From an uncultured Neomegalonema sp. (GTDB lineage: Bacteria > Pseudomonadota > Alphaproteobacteria > Rhodobacterales > Rhodobacteraceae): a DNA stretch of 43,868 nt. Numbering within the stretch: position 1 is the stretch's first letter; each line of letters starts with the position of its first letter. The DNA is taken from contig CALFVD010000075.1 of the NCBI GenBank assembly GCA_937928005.1, positions 1-43,868 on the forward strand, given 5' to 3'. Under the pieces are notes generated by a model. That model worked only from the letters and a program-made list of their open reading frames with translations, ran no database searches and was not told where the DNA came from. The position numbers and the translations under genes were made by a program. Below, one piece after another: positions 17,041 to 25,411 of this stretch.

Positions 17041-18615
17041 ATGATCGCAACCATACAATCCAACGTAGAAAACCAAGACGAAACATCTTGCGATACACTC
17101 TACAGCCTCATCGACCAATTGGTATCCGGCGGCGATGATCGGGTGGAGATCGTGCGGAATGGCCGCAACGCATACGGTACGCCCCCCCAGCCCGATGCGG
17201 ACGATATCTGGCTGTCTTCATCCACCGCCTCGGCAATTACGCCGCGTGGATACGCCGCCGTAAACGCGATTAGCGGCACGCTCGGACAGGGCGGGCAATG
17301 GCTTGATACCGGGATCACCGCGCTCTGTGTTAGCGTGCGCAGTCGGCTCAACGCTCTGTTCGGGATCGAGGGGAGTGCGGCTATCCTCGCCGCTTCGGGT
17401 ATGGATGCTGAATTGCTGATGCTTGGTATCGCTGAGCGGTGTGGCGACAGGCCGCTCACAACCATCATCATCGCGCCGAAAGAATTGGGCAGCGGGGTGA
17501 CTCTCGCCTGCACGGGGCATCATTTCCGCAAACGTCCGTGTCTTGGCGGCGATGTCACGCAGGGCGAGCGCCTCGCCGGGTGGGAAGATACCGACCTTAT
17601 GGTCGAAGCGGTCGACCTGCGCCTGCCCGATGGTGTCGTTCGCGACCGTGATAGCGTCGATGCGGAGATTGCGGCCCACACGAATGAGGCATTAGCAGCA
17701 GGGCGGAATGTATTGCTCCACGTCCTCGATACCGACCCGACCGGCTTGCAAACCTGTACCCGCGAAACGGCATCGCGCCTCATGCGCAGCGCGCCGGGGC
17801 GGGTGCATACGGTGGTCGATTCCTGTCAGCTACGCTGTGCGCCAGATCAAATACGCGCAGATTTAGACCGTGGCTTCGCCGTCATCGTGACTGGATCACA
17901 ATTTGCGGGCGGCCCGCCACTTTCAGGGGCTTTGCTGCTCCCCCCTGCCCTTGCCGAACAATTCGCGGCTGCACCGACCTTGCCACAGGGTTTTCGCGAC
18001 TATACCGCCGCCCATGATTGGCCGTCTTCCCTACGCCCAACCGTGTTGGACGATCCCCGGCGTCATAATTTGGGGGCCGCCTTACGCTGGGTGGCGGCAT
18101 TGACCGAATATGAAGCTCTACAAGCCCTAGACGCCGAAACCTCCGCCGCGATTATCGCGCAGTTCGATGCCGAAATCTGCCGCCGGGTGGACGATATCCG
18201 CCTCGTCCGCCCGCTCTTCTCGGCGACCGACGATACCAGACGCACCCACTCCATTGTCTCACTGGTGCCGCTGGGCACCAATTGCGCGCCCCTAAGCATG
18301 GCGCAAGCGCAAGATCTGCACCGTGCCCTATGCACCCGAATTGATACGCCCGAAAGCGCAGCTATGCGGCGGATCGTGAATATCGGTCAGCCGGTCGCCA
18401 TTGGCGAGCGCGCGGCCTTGCGCGTATGCATAGAAGCCCCGCGCATTGTGGATATCGCCGAACAGATGGCTAACGGCCGGACCATGGCGGAGGCTTTTGC
18501 CAAAACCGAGGCCGATCTGGATGCCCTATTCGCGAAATGGGTGGCGCTGATTGATGGCAAGGTCTGGGGCCGCGACCGCCGCCGCAATGGCTCCCCATCA
18601 TCCAGAAAGATATAG
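17041..18615 (+). CDS. PLP-dependent-enzyme-like protein (fold type I) with Lys replaced by Gln
   Basis: 524 residues. The middle resembles class V aminotransferase/cysteine desulfurase-type proteins: LAASGMDAELLML near 120 (cofactor phosphate region), HTVVDSCQLRC near 257 (Asp expected to contact the pyridine nitrogen) and TGSQFAGGPPLSGALL near 283. In related proteins the last motif has Lys where this one has Gln (codon CAA at about 17899), so the internal aldimine with PLP could not form. It may be a non-catalytic homologue or use the cofactor differently. It is divergent from the coiled-coil/OmpA pair across a 205-bp gap in which I see no clear feature. The substrate is unknown. Confidence 0.7.
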   Translation: MIATIQSNVENQDETSCDTLYSLIDQLVSGGDDRVEIVRNGRNAYGTPPQPDADDIWLSSSTASAITPRGYAAVNAISGTLGQGGQWLDTGITALCVSVRSRLNALFGIEGSAAILAASGMDAELLMLGIAERCGDRPLTTIIIAPKELGSGVTLACTGHHFRKRPCLGGDVTQGERLAGWEDTDLMVEAVDLRLPDGVVRDRDSVDAEIAAHTNEALAAGRNVLLHVLDTDPTGLQTCTRETASRLMRSAPGRVHTVVDSCQLRCAPDQIRADLDRGFAVIVTGSQFAGGPPLSGALLLPPALAEQFAAAPTLPQGFRDYTAAHDWPSSLRPTVLDDPRRHNLGAALRWVAALTEYEALQALDAETSAAIIAQFDAEICRRVDDIRLVRPLFSATDDTRRTHSIVSLVPLGTNCAPLSMAQAQDLHRALCTRIDTPESAAMRRIVNIGQPVAIGERAALRVCIEAPRIVDIAEQMANGRTMAEAFAKTEADLDALFAKWVALIDGKVWGRDRRRNGSPSSRKI

Positions 18616-18775
18616 GGGTTATGCACCCTTGAACCCCGGCGCGTTGGTAGGAGTTACGACGGGCAGCGCCTCTTTTATAACGATTTGCAATCCGCCAAAT
18701 CACGCACCGCACGCTTGACATTCCGCAGAAAATCCAATTCATTGTTCATGTTATGTTCAATTTAGCGGAGACGAC

Positions 18776-19444
18776 GTGCGGGACTGGGATTGGGATTGGG
18801 ACGGGATGGCAGAGGCGAACCGGGGGAAGCTGTTGCGGCTTCTCGTGGGGTTGCTCGGCCTGCTTGGGTCCGGGCCTATGGTCAAGCGGGTCGTCTGGCG
18901 CAAGATTTTGGCGCGGTTGGTGCCGATGGAATCGGCAGTTCGGCGGTTGATCTTTGTTCTGGCCCGTGACCTCGATTTACCGCCTGCGCGCGGGGGCGGT
19001 GGTCCGGGTGGCAAGGGTGGCGGCGCGGCGCGTGGGATGGCTTTTGTGCTGGTCGACCGGATGCGCGCGGTCGATCCCGCATCGCCGCATTGCCCGCGTG
19101 GGCGGGAACCGCGCGTCTCGTTCCTTGGTGAAGATGTACCACGCGGCGGGGTGCCCGAACCTTCTGACGACGATCTGCTTGATGCTGCCGCGTTACGGCG
19201 GCGTCTTGATGCGCTGGAGAAGGCGCTGGCCAACCTGCCCGCCCAAGCGCGGCGGCTGGTACGGTGGCAACAGCGCAATGCGCGGGCGCGGGCGACTGGT
19301 CGCTGGCGGCGGGTGCATCCGTTCCGCGCGGGGCGTCCGCCGGGGTATCGGGAACGCAGACCCGGTGAGGCGCATGGCGTGCTGGCCGATTGCCATGATC
19401 TGGCGATACGCTGTCTGGCGATGCTCGAACAGGGTCGTGCGTGA
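18776..19444 (+). CDS. Hypothetical protein, Arg/Gly-rich
   Basis: 222 residues from a GTG start at 18776; GGAG lies 8 bases upstream. It begins with an unusual acidic-aromatic run RDWDWDWDG, has one hydrophobic stretch LLRLLVGLLGLLG near residue 20, a Gly-rich segment near 75, and an Arg-rich C-terminal half with a helical region (LRRRLDALEKALANLPAQA). I do not recognise the family. The GC-rich codon use favours a real gene, but the high GC also allows open frames on other strands here, so certainty is moderate. The 160-bp gap before it contains a weak hairpin, GGGGTT/AACCCC, just after the preceding stop. Confidence 0.6.
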   Translation: MRDWDWDWDGMAEANRGKLLRLLVGLLGLLGSGPMVKRVVWRKILARLVPMESAVRRLIFVLARDLDLPPARGGGGPGGKGGGAARGMAFVLVDRMRAVDPASPHCPRGREPRVSFLGEDVPRGGVPEPSDDDLLDAAALRRRLDALEKALANLPAQARRLVRWQQRNARARATGRWRRVHPFRAGRPPGYRERRPGEAHGVLADCHDLAIRCLAMLEQGRA

Positions 19445-19531
19445 GGGCGGTTTTGCGTCCTTTTCGTCCGCATACTGATTAAAGGCAATTTGCTGTAGTG
19501 GCTTTGGCCGCATCCAGCCTATCTTTCGGGC

Positions 19532-21190
19532 ATGAAAGCCTTTGCCCGCCTGCTCGAATCGCTCGTGATGACGCCGTCACGCAATGCGAAGCTGACGCTG
19601 CTGACGGATTATTTTCGCTCGCAGCCCGATCCCGACCGGGGCTGGGCGCTGGCCTGTATCGCGGGGTCGTTGGAGCTACGCAATGTTACCGGCTCGACCT
19701 TACGCACTATGGCCGAGGAGCGGGTGGACCCGGTCTTGTTTCGGATGTCCTATGATTATGTGGGCGATCTGGCCGAGGCGGTGGCGTTGATCTGGCCCAG
19801 CCCGGAGGAGCCGGTGGAGACCACGCCACTGCGCTTGTCGAGCGTGGTCGAGACGCTGGCCACGGCCACCCGCCCGCAGGCGATGGCGCATCTGGCCGGG
19901 TGGATGGACCGGCTGGCCCCGTCGGAGCGGTTGGCGCTGCTGAAGCTGGCCACGGGGGGCTTGCGGGTCGGGGTGTCGGAGCGGCTGGCCAAGACCGCGC
20001 TGGCCGCAATGCATGGCGAGGAAGGCACGCTCGACCGGGTGGAGGAAATGTGGCACGGGCTGGAGCCGCCCTATGTGTCGCTGATGCAATGGCTCGATGG
20101 CTCGCAGGCCGCGCCGCAGGTGGATCTGACTCATGCGTTTCGACCCATGATGCTGGCCCATCCGCTGGATAACGGTCTTTATTCAGTCGATGAGCGCCGT
20201 GAACGCCTGCATGAGAGCGACGAGAGTGATGCCATTACGGTCGAGCGATTGGGCGAGAAACTCAACCCCGCCGAACATTCCGCCGAGTGGAAGTGGGACG
20301 GCATCCGGGTGCAGGCCGTGTCGCTGGGGGGCGAGCGGCGGCTCTATACCCGCATGGGCGAGGAGATTTCAGGCAGCTTTCCCGATGTGGTCGCGGCTAT
20401 GGATTTCGAGGGGGTGGTGGACGGTGAATTGCTGGTCGTGCGGGAGGGCGAGGTCGCAAATTTTGCGGATTTGCAGAAGCGGTTGGGGCGGAAATCGCCG
20501 GGGGCGAAGATCATGCGGGACTCGCCGGGGCATATCCGGCTCTATGATCTACTGCATGACGGCGCGGAGGACGTGCGTGCCTTGCCCTTCGGCGCGCGGC
20601 GGGCGGCGCTGGATGCTTGGTTTTCGCGCCAGCCGGTCGAGCGGGGGATTGATCTGTCGCCGGTTATCCCCTTCAAGACATGGCAGGAGTTATACGATGT
20701 GCGGTCCACCTCCCGCGATATCGGGCAGGAGGGGCTGATGCTCAAGCGGCTCGATGCGCCCTATGTGGGGGGGCGTCCCACGGGGCCGTGGTGGAAGTGG
20801 AAACGTGACCCACTGACCGCCGATTGCGTGATGATGTATGCCCAGCGAGGGCATGGAAAACGGTCGAGTTTCTACAGCGATTATACGTTTGGCGCGTGGC
20901 GGGAAGGGGAATTGACCCCCGTGGGCAAGGCGTATTCTGGGTTCACCGATGAGGAATTGAAGCGGCTGGATAAATGGGTGCGGGACAATACGACCGACCG
21001 CTATGGCCCGGTGCGGGCAGTGAAATTTGCGCTGGTACTGGAGGTGAATTTCGACGCGGTGCAGCGGTCGGCGCGGCATAAATCAGGCATCGCCATGCGG
21101 TTCCCACGGATCAAGCGTATACGCTGGGACAAGCCCGCCCATGAGGCGGATAGGATAGAGACGCTGGAGGAGATGATTCCGGTGGGGTGA
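19532..21190 (+). CDS. ATP-dependent DNA ligase (ligase-associated damage-response type)
   Basis: 552 residues. The adenylation motif is EWKWDGIR with the nucleophilic Lys at 254; later motifs include GELLVV near 303, LYDLLH near 335, EGLMLKR near 398 and the OB-fold segment with WWKWKRD near 417. The long N-terminal helical domain (1-200) and overall size match the bacterial ligases that normally sit with a DEXH helicase, an exonuclease and a phosphoesterase. That helicase is in this window at 33006-35435, but not adjacent; the exonuclease and phosphoesterase are not seen. The role is sealing nicks during DNA repair, apart from the NAD-dependent replicative ligase. Confidence 0.92.
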   Translation: MKAFARLLESLVMTPSRNAKLTLLTDYFRSQPDPDRGWALACIAGSLELRNVTGSTLRTMAEERVDPVLFRMSYDYVGDLAEAVALIWPSPEEPVETTPLRLSSVVETLATATRPQAMAHLAGWMDRLAPSERLALLKLATGGLRVGVSERLAKTALAAMHGEEGTLDRVEEMWHGLEPPYVSLMQWLDGSQAAPQVDLTHAFRPMMLAHPLDNGLYSVDERRERLHESDESDAITVERLGEKLNPAEHSAEWKWDGIRVQAVSLGGERRLYTRMGEEISGSFPDVVAAMDFEGVVDGELLVVREGEVANFADLQKRLGRKSPGAKIMRDSPGHIRLYDLLHDGAEDVRALPFGARRAALDAWFSRQPVERGIDLSPVIPFKTWQELYDVRSTSRDIGQEGLMLKRLDAPYVGGRPTGPWWKWKRDPLTADCVMMYAQRGHGKRSSFYSDYTFGAWREGELTPVGKAYSGFTDEELKRLDKWVRDNTTDRYGPVRAVKFALVLEVNFDAVQRSARHKSGIAMRFPRIKRIRWDKPAHEADRIETLEEMIPVG

Positions 21191-21297
21191 GGCGTTCTTA
21201 GCACCGCACGGTTGACTATTTGTCTTTCATCACGCTGTATGTTCGTGATTTGTTTTTAGCGAGGTGTAACGGAAACGATGGGAGGGCTGAGAGGGAG

Positions 21298-21319
21298 ATA
21301 CCCCGCATTTGCGGGGTAT
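21298..21319. terminator. Perfect hairpin between convergent ligase and msrB genes
   Basis: A 9-bp perfect stem, ATACCCCGC / GCGGGGTAT, with a 4-base loop, placed between the convergent ligase and msrB genes. There is no T-run on either side, so it may act as a bidirectional terminator with help, or as an mRNA 3'-end stabiliser. Confidence 0.5.
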
Positions 21320-21331
21320 GATGGATGGGCG

Positions 21332-21727
21332 TTAATCCTCGGAATTAAAGGTCATGGCGACGCCGTTCATGCAGTAACGCAAACCCGTGGGTTGCGGCCC
21401 GTCGGGGAAGACATGCCCGAGATGGGCATCGCAGCGGGCGCAGAGGATTTCGGTGCGGCGCATGAAAAGACTACGGTCGGATTTTTCATCCACCGCCGTA
21501 TCGCTTATGGGTTGATAAAAACTCGGCCAACCCGTGCCGCTGTCGAATTTCGTACTCGCATCAAACAGGGGCGCATCACAGCAGACACAGTGGAACTTTC
21601 CAGCCGTTTTCGGGAAATTATCATGGGTATGCGGACGCTCGGTGCCATGCTTACGGGCCACGCGATATGCCTCGTCGGAAAGCTGTTCGCGCCATTCGGC
21701 ATCGGATTTTTTGATCTTCTCGACCAT
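21332..21727 (-). CDS. msrB: Peptide-methionine (R)-S-oxide reductase MsrB
   Basis: 131 residues from the ATG at 21727, which has GAGAGG 6 bases upstream; an in-frame ATG at 21769 would add 14 residues. Zinc cysteines are Cys 47 and 50 (CVCC) and Cys 96 and 99 (CARC). GTGWPSF is at 64-70, [10 protein letters not shown] at 102-111, and the catalytic Cys 119 is in RYCMNG. It reduces methionine-R-sulfoxide in proteins with thioredoxin as donor. It is a single-domain, cytoplasmic form, as no signal peptide is visible. Confidence 0.95.
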   Translation of the reverse strand: MVEKIKKSDAEWREQLSDEAYRVARKHGTERPHTHDNFPKTAGKFHCVCCDAPLFDASTKFDSGTGWPSFYQPISDTAVDEKSDRSLFMRRTEILCARCDAHLGHVFPDGPQPTGLRYCMNGVAMTFNSED

Positions 21728-21835
21728 GCTATGCCTCTCATTATTCATATTGCTGCCCCGATGGAGCATTCAACATCATCGATCCTATATAGTTCGCATG
21801 TAGATGATGGCCAAAGAAGCGCAGGGGGACGAGCG

Positions 21836-22579
21836 ATGTCACTTTTTAGCCGGGGTGCCTATCGGGTGCGGCTCGCCGATACAAGGGAAGACGTGCGGGC
21901 GGCGCAGCGATTACGCTATCACTCGTTTATCCGCGATACGGGCGCGGCACCGCGCAGCGATGGCCTTGACTCGGATGCGTATGACGCCGATTGCGCGCAT
22001 ATCCTGATCGAATTGGAAAAGACCGGTGAGTTGGTCTGCTGCTTTCGGATGATGATGCTGGCGGGTGGCCATGAGGTCGCGCGGTCATATTCAGCGCAGT
22101 ATTACGACCTCGCCGCGCTATCGGCTTTTCCGGCACGGATGGTTGAGATGGGCCGGTTCTGCGTACATCCTGACCATCGCAGCCCCCATGTGCTACGGGT
22201 CGCATGGCAGGCGATGACGCGATACGTGGACGCGCATAGGATTGAGCTGCTGTTTGGCTGCTCCAGCTTTGAGGGTAGCGATGCGGAAGCCCATGCGGAT
22301 GCGCTGGCCCTATTGCGCGCGCGGCATCTGGCCCCGCGCCGGTGGCTGCCCCGGCCCAAAGCGCCGAAGATTTTTCGCTTTGCCTCGGTACTTGGCCGTC
22401 AACCAGACCCTAAACGCGGCATGATGCGGATGCCACCACTGCTGCGCGGGTATCTGTCGCTCGGCGGTTGGGTCAGCGACCATGCGGTGATCGACGAAGA
22501 TATGAATACGCTGCACGTTTTTACAGGTGTCGAAATGAAACAAGTGCCAACACGGATGGCCAAACTGTTAAGGAGTTAA
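21836..22579 (+). CDS. OlsB-like ornithine-acyl-ACP N-acyltransferase (GNAT fold)
   Basis: 247 residues from the ATG at 21836, preceded by GGGGGA; the open frame continues far upstream but overlaps msrB and lacks coding character. Family features are RLADTREDVRAAQRLRYHSF near residue 10, DADCAHILIE near 52, VEMGRFCVHPDHR near 100 and LLFGCSSFEG near 135. OlsB transfers a 3-hydroxyacyl chain from ACP to ornithine to make lyso-ornithine lipid, a phosphorus-free membrane lipid useful under phosphate limitation. The partner acyltransferase OlsA is not beside it, so the exact amino-acid acceptor is not certain. Confidence 0.82.
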   Translation: MSLFSRGAYRVRLADTREDVRAAQRLRYHSFIRDTGAAPRSDGLDSDAYDADCAHILIELEKTGELVCCFRMMMLAGGHEVARSYSAQYYDLAALSAFPARMVEMGRFCVHPDHRSPHVLRVAWQAMTRYVDAHRIELLFGCSSFEGSDAEAHADALALLRARHLAPRRWLPRPKAPKIFRFASVLGRQPDPKRGMMRMPPLLRGYLSLGGWVSDHAVIDEDMNTLHVFTGVEMKQVPTRMAKLLRS

Positions 22580-22629
22580 TCGCAATGTTTTAATGTGATA
22601 CAAAGTAACCACACTATACTCCTCAAATC

Positions 22630-22705
22630 GTTAACTGATATCGATTAGATGCTAGCGAATCACTCCCTTTGGTTGTACGGATTTAAATACAGTTAACTAG
22701 GGAGT
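22630..22705 (+). promoter_or_regulatory. Interlocked inverted repeats around the ribosome binding site of the Tyr-rich protein
   Basis: Two perfect inverted pairs are interleaved: GTTAACTG (22630-22637) with CAGTTAAC (22690-22697), and ACTCCCT (22662-22668) with AGGGAGT (22699-22705). The right arm of the second is the ribosome binding site, 7 bases before the GTG start at 22713. Pairing would hide it. The two helices either form a pseudoknot or compete, as in a translational switch. If the first is instead DNA-level, it could be an operator. Confidence 0.45.
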
Positions 22706-22712
22706 TATAGCT

Positions 22713-23189
22713 GTGAAAAAACTTGTTCTGTCCGTACTGGCCGCCGGTTCGCTGTTCGCAACCGCCGCGTCGGCTCAATCTTACTATTATGGTTCACCCT
22801 ACTATGGGTCCGGCTATGGCGGTTATGGTTACGGCGCACCCGCGCAGTATATCAATATCGGTAGCCTCGATTCATATTCGTCCTATGGGACCGGATATTA
22901 TGGTAGCGGGTATTCCGGTGGTGGCTATGGCATTCGCCCGGCGAGCTATCGGTCAACTTACTACTCGACGCCAAGCTATACGTATCCGACCAGCTATAGC
23001 TATCCATCAACGTATAGCTATCCAAGCTACAGCTACTCGTATCCATATTCCAGCTATGGCTCGACCTTCGGCACGAGTTACATTCGCCCGGCAAGCGCAC
23101 GGGTGATCTCGACCGCGCCTTACTATGGATATGGGTCATCCTATTACTATCCAACGACCTACACGGGTGGTTATCGCTTCGGCTTTTAA
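22713..23189 (+). CDS. Secreted Tyr/Ser/Gly-rich low-complexity protein
   Basis: 158 residues from a GTG start with AGGGAG upstream. The signal peptide is [20 protein letters not shown], cut before QSYYYG. The mature part is almost entirely Tyr, Ser, Gly, Pro and Thr, with irregular repeats such as [30 protein letters not shown] and twice IRPAS. It has no Cys, Lys, Glu or Trp in the mature part. Such composition suggests a structural, adhesive or surface-associated protein rather than an enzyme. I know no named family. It ends before a strong terminator and appears monocistronic. Codon use is even, without slippage-prone perfect DNA repeats. Confidence 0.8.
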   Translation: MKKLVLSVLAAGSLFATAASAQSYYYGSPYYGSGYGGYGYGAPAQYINIGSLDSYSSYGTGYYGSGYSGGGYGIRPASYRSTYYSTPSYTYPTSYSYPSTYSYPSYSYSYPYSSYGSTFGTSYIRPASARVISTAPYYGYGSSYYYPTTYTGGYRFGF

Positions 23190-23223
23190 CCCCCCGTTCT
23201 GCCTCACTTGTTTCAGACTTCAG

Positions 23224-23248
23224 CGCCCTCCTCGGAGGGCGTTTTTTT
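23224..23248 (+). terminator. Rho-independent terminator
   Basis: Perfect 8-bp stem CGCCCTCC / GGAGGGCG (effective loop CTCG), followed by seven T residues at 23242-23248. It lies 35 bases after the stop of the Tyr-rich protein gene and reads on the plus strand. Confidence 0.9.
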
Positions 23249-23370
23249 ATGTTTGCCCGCATCATTTGCGCGCGGATGAGGATTTGAGGTTGCCGAACGG
23301 TGTTTTCCACGCCAGTTTCCCGGCAAACAGCGAATACCTTCGCACAGACCCCAAATATCGAGGAACTTCC

Positions 23371-24345
23371 ATGCTGGATTTCGAGGCAATGCCGGACGCG
23401 CCGGACTCAACCGTTTCTGTGCGCGATGTCTTTGGCATCGATACGGATATGAAGGTTCCGGCGTTTTCCAAGCATAATCCCTACACCCCCGATCTGGACG
23501 AGAGCTATCGATTTGACCCAGAGACAACCCGCGCGATTCTCGCCGGGTTTTCCCATAATCGCCGGGTCATGGTGCAGGGATATCACGGCACAGGGAAATC
23601 AACGCATATCGAACAGGTTGCCGCACGGCTGAACTGGCCCTGTACCCGCGTCAATCTCGATAGCCATATCAGCCGTATCGACCTGATCGGTAAGGATGCT
23701 ATTGTCATCAAGGATGGCAAGCAGGTCACGGATTTCCGCGAAGGCGTACTGCCATGGGCGCTGCGCAATCCGGTTGCGCTGGTCTTCGATGAATACGATG
23801 CGGGCCGCCCGGATGTGATGTTTGTTATCCAGCGCGTGCTGGAGGTCGATGGCAAGCTGACATTGCTGGACCAAAACGAAGTGATCCGGCCCAATCCCGG
23901 TTTTCGGCTATTCGCGACCGCGAATACGGTGGGCTTAGGCGATACGACGGGCTTGTATCACGGCACACAACAGATCAACCAAGGGCAGATGGATCGCTGG
24001 TCGCTGGTTGTGACGCTCAACTATCTGAGCCAATCAGCGGAGGCGGATATCGTGGGGGCAAAATGCCCCGAAGCGGATCGCAAGATGCTGGAGCACATGG
24101 TGCAGGTGGCGAATCTGACGCGGCAGGGCTTTATGAACGGCGAGATTTCGACGGTAATGTCACCGCGTACCGTGATTACATGGGCGCAAAATACGGCAAT
24201 CTTCGCCGGGGATGTGGCCTTTGCCTTCCGGCTGACATTCCTGAACAAATGCGATGAGATGGAACGGGCGACGGTTGCGGAATTTTACCAGCGATGCTTC
24301 GATGAGGAACTGCCGGAAAGTGCGGCAGCAATCAGCCTTGGTTAG
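23371..24345 (+). CDS. cobS: Aerobic cobaltochelatase subunit CobS (AAA+ ATPase)
   Basis: 324 residues from the ATG at 23371, which has AGGAA 6 bases upstream; upstream in-frame sequence passes through the terminator and is not coding. The Walker A motif GYHGTGKST is at 70-78 and Walker [10 protein letters not shown] near 137-145, with a sensor region [10 protein letters not shown] near 180 and a C-terminal Arg-containing lid. CobS forms a hexameric motor with CobT that drives cobalt insertion by CobN. It is separated from cobT, which is unusual since the two are commonly adjacent. Confidence 0.95.
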   Translation: MLDFEAMPDAPDSTVSVRDVFGIDTDMKVPAFSKHNPYTPDLDESYRFDPETTRAILAGFSHNRRVMVQGYHGTGKSTHIEQVAARLNWPCTRVNLDSHISRIDLIGKDAIVIKDGKQVTDFREGVLPWALRNPVALVFDEYDAGRPDVMFVIQRVLEVDGKLTLLDQNEVIRPNPGFRLFATANTVGLGDTTGLYHGTQQINQGQMDRWSLVVTLNYLSQSAEADIVGAKCPEADRKMLEHMVQVANLTRQGFMNGEISTVMSPRTVITWAQNTAIFAGDVAFAFRLTFLNKCDEMERATVAEFYQRCFDEELPESAAAISLG

Positions 24346-24372
24346 AGCGGTTTCAAGCGGGGTGAGTTCACC

Positions 24373-24429
24373 TAGTGGGTTATTTCTGACGAAACGAACC
24401 CACTAGATTTTGGTTTGGTGGATCCACTA
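24373..24429. repeat. Repeat family 2, intact copy (57 bp)
   Basis: Runs from TAGTGGGTT to GGATCCACTA, giving short outer inverted ends TAGTGG / CCACTA. Inside is a perfect 10-bp hairpin, CTAGTGGGTT (24372-24381) / AACCCACTAG (24397-24406). A second copy lies at 42578-42710 on the opposite strand, where it is enlarged by 76 bp. In both places family 1 follows directly. Confidence 0.85.
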
Positions 24430-24521
24430 CAGCCATTTGCGATAAACCTGAGCCATATTTTACGCCAAGAGCCGCGCAAAATATGGCGCTTGGTGATTCA
24501 GAATAATCGCAATTCGCTTTA
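24430..24521. repeat. Palindromic repeat family 1, copy C
   Basis: A full-length unit from CAGCCATTTGCGATAAACC to ATCGCAATTCGCTTTA. Inner hairpin arms are CCATATTTT and AAAATATGG, perfectly paired but different from the CATGTTTCG type of copy A, again with both arms changed. It lies between cobS and rlmJ, immediately beside repeat family 2. Together they fill most of this 225-bp intergenic region. Confidence 0.9.
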
Positions 24522-24570
24522 GCGACCCGGAAATTGTTCTAGATACGCATCGCAACTAGGTTCACCCCCC

Positions 24571-25335
24571 ATGCTTTCCTATCAACACGGATATCATGCG
24601 GGTGGACCCGCCGACCTGCATAAGCACATCGTGCTTGCGGGCCTGATTGCCCTGCTGACTCGCAAGGCGCGGCCCGTTACCTATATGGAAAGCCATGCGG
24701 GGCGGGGGCTGTATGACCTGTCAGGCGAGCAGGCAACGAAGACCGGGGAGTGGAAGGCAGGGATTGGGACCACGACGCCCGATGGCCCCTTCCGGCAGGT
24801 GCTTGATACGGTGCGCGCGGCCCATGGTGCGGATGCCTACCCCGGCTCACCCTCCGTGGCGAAGGCGTTGTTACGCCCCACCGACCGCATCGTGCTGATG
24901 GAATTGCACCCCGCCGAACACGCCGCCCTCAAAGCCGCCATGGGCCAAGAAATCGAGGTCCATAAGCGCGACGGGCGCGAGGGGTTGCTGGCCTTGTCTC
25001 CCCCCAAACCCCGGCGCGGCCTCGCCCTCATCGACCCCAGCTATGAGCGTAAGGAGGAATATGGCGAGACCGCCGCTTTCGCGCTCGATCTGGCCCGCAA
25101 ATGGCCCGAAGCCGCAATCCTGATCTGGTATCCTATCCTCGCGGCGGGGCGTCACGGGCCGATGGTCGAGCGGCTGCGCGCCGCCATGCCGGGGGTGATC
25201 ATCGACGAAACCACCTTTCCCGCCCATAAGGGCCGGGCCACCGGCATGACCGGCTCTGGCCTCGCCCTTCTCAACGCCCCCTACGGCGCAAACGAAATAT
25301 TTCGCTCTGCAACTTCAGATGAGAAAAATGAATAA
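24571..25335 (+). CDS. rlmJ: 23S rRNA (adenine(2030)-N(6))-methyltransferase RlmJ
   Basis: 254 residues. The start MLSYQHGYHAGGPADLHKH is typical of RlmJ, with YMESHAGRGLYDL near residue 38 (SAM-binding region) and the N6-adenine methylase motif DPSY at 155-158 in LIDPSYERK. It methylates A2030 of 23S rRNA on protein-free RNA. Its length is slightly below the usual 280. It stands alone, with repeat DNA upstream and the MMPL gene downstream. Confidence 0.93.
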   Translation: MLSYQHGYHAGGPADLHKHIVLAGLIALLTRKARPVTYMESHAGRGLYDLSGEQATKTGEWKAGIGTTTPDGPFRQVLDTVRAAHGADAYPGSPSVAKALLRPTDRIVLMELHPAEHAALKAAMGQEIEVHKRDGREGLLALSPPKPRRGLALIDPSYERKEEYGETAAFALDLARKWPEAAILIWYPILAAGRHGPMVERLRAAMPGVIIDETTFPAHKGRATGMTGSGLALLNAPYGANEIFRSATSDEKNE

Positions 25336-25411
25336 TTTCTTTATTTTTCATTTACAGCACCGTTAATCAGTCTAGGTTCTGCCCCTGAAGCCTATGGGTG
25401 GGAGTGAACCG

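Noticed and set aside
21278-21835. N-terminal extension of the OlsB-like protein, giving 433 residues
   Set aside because: The extension is antisense to msrB; the ATG at 21836 has a strong ribosome binding site and gives the family's usual N-terminus.
23125-23370. N-terminal extension of CobS
   Set aside because: It would read through the end of the Tyr-rich gene and its terminator hairpin; the ATG at 23371 has a good ribosome binding site and gives the normal CobS length.
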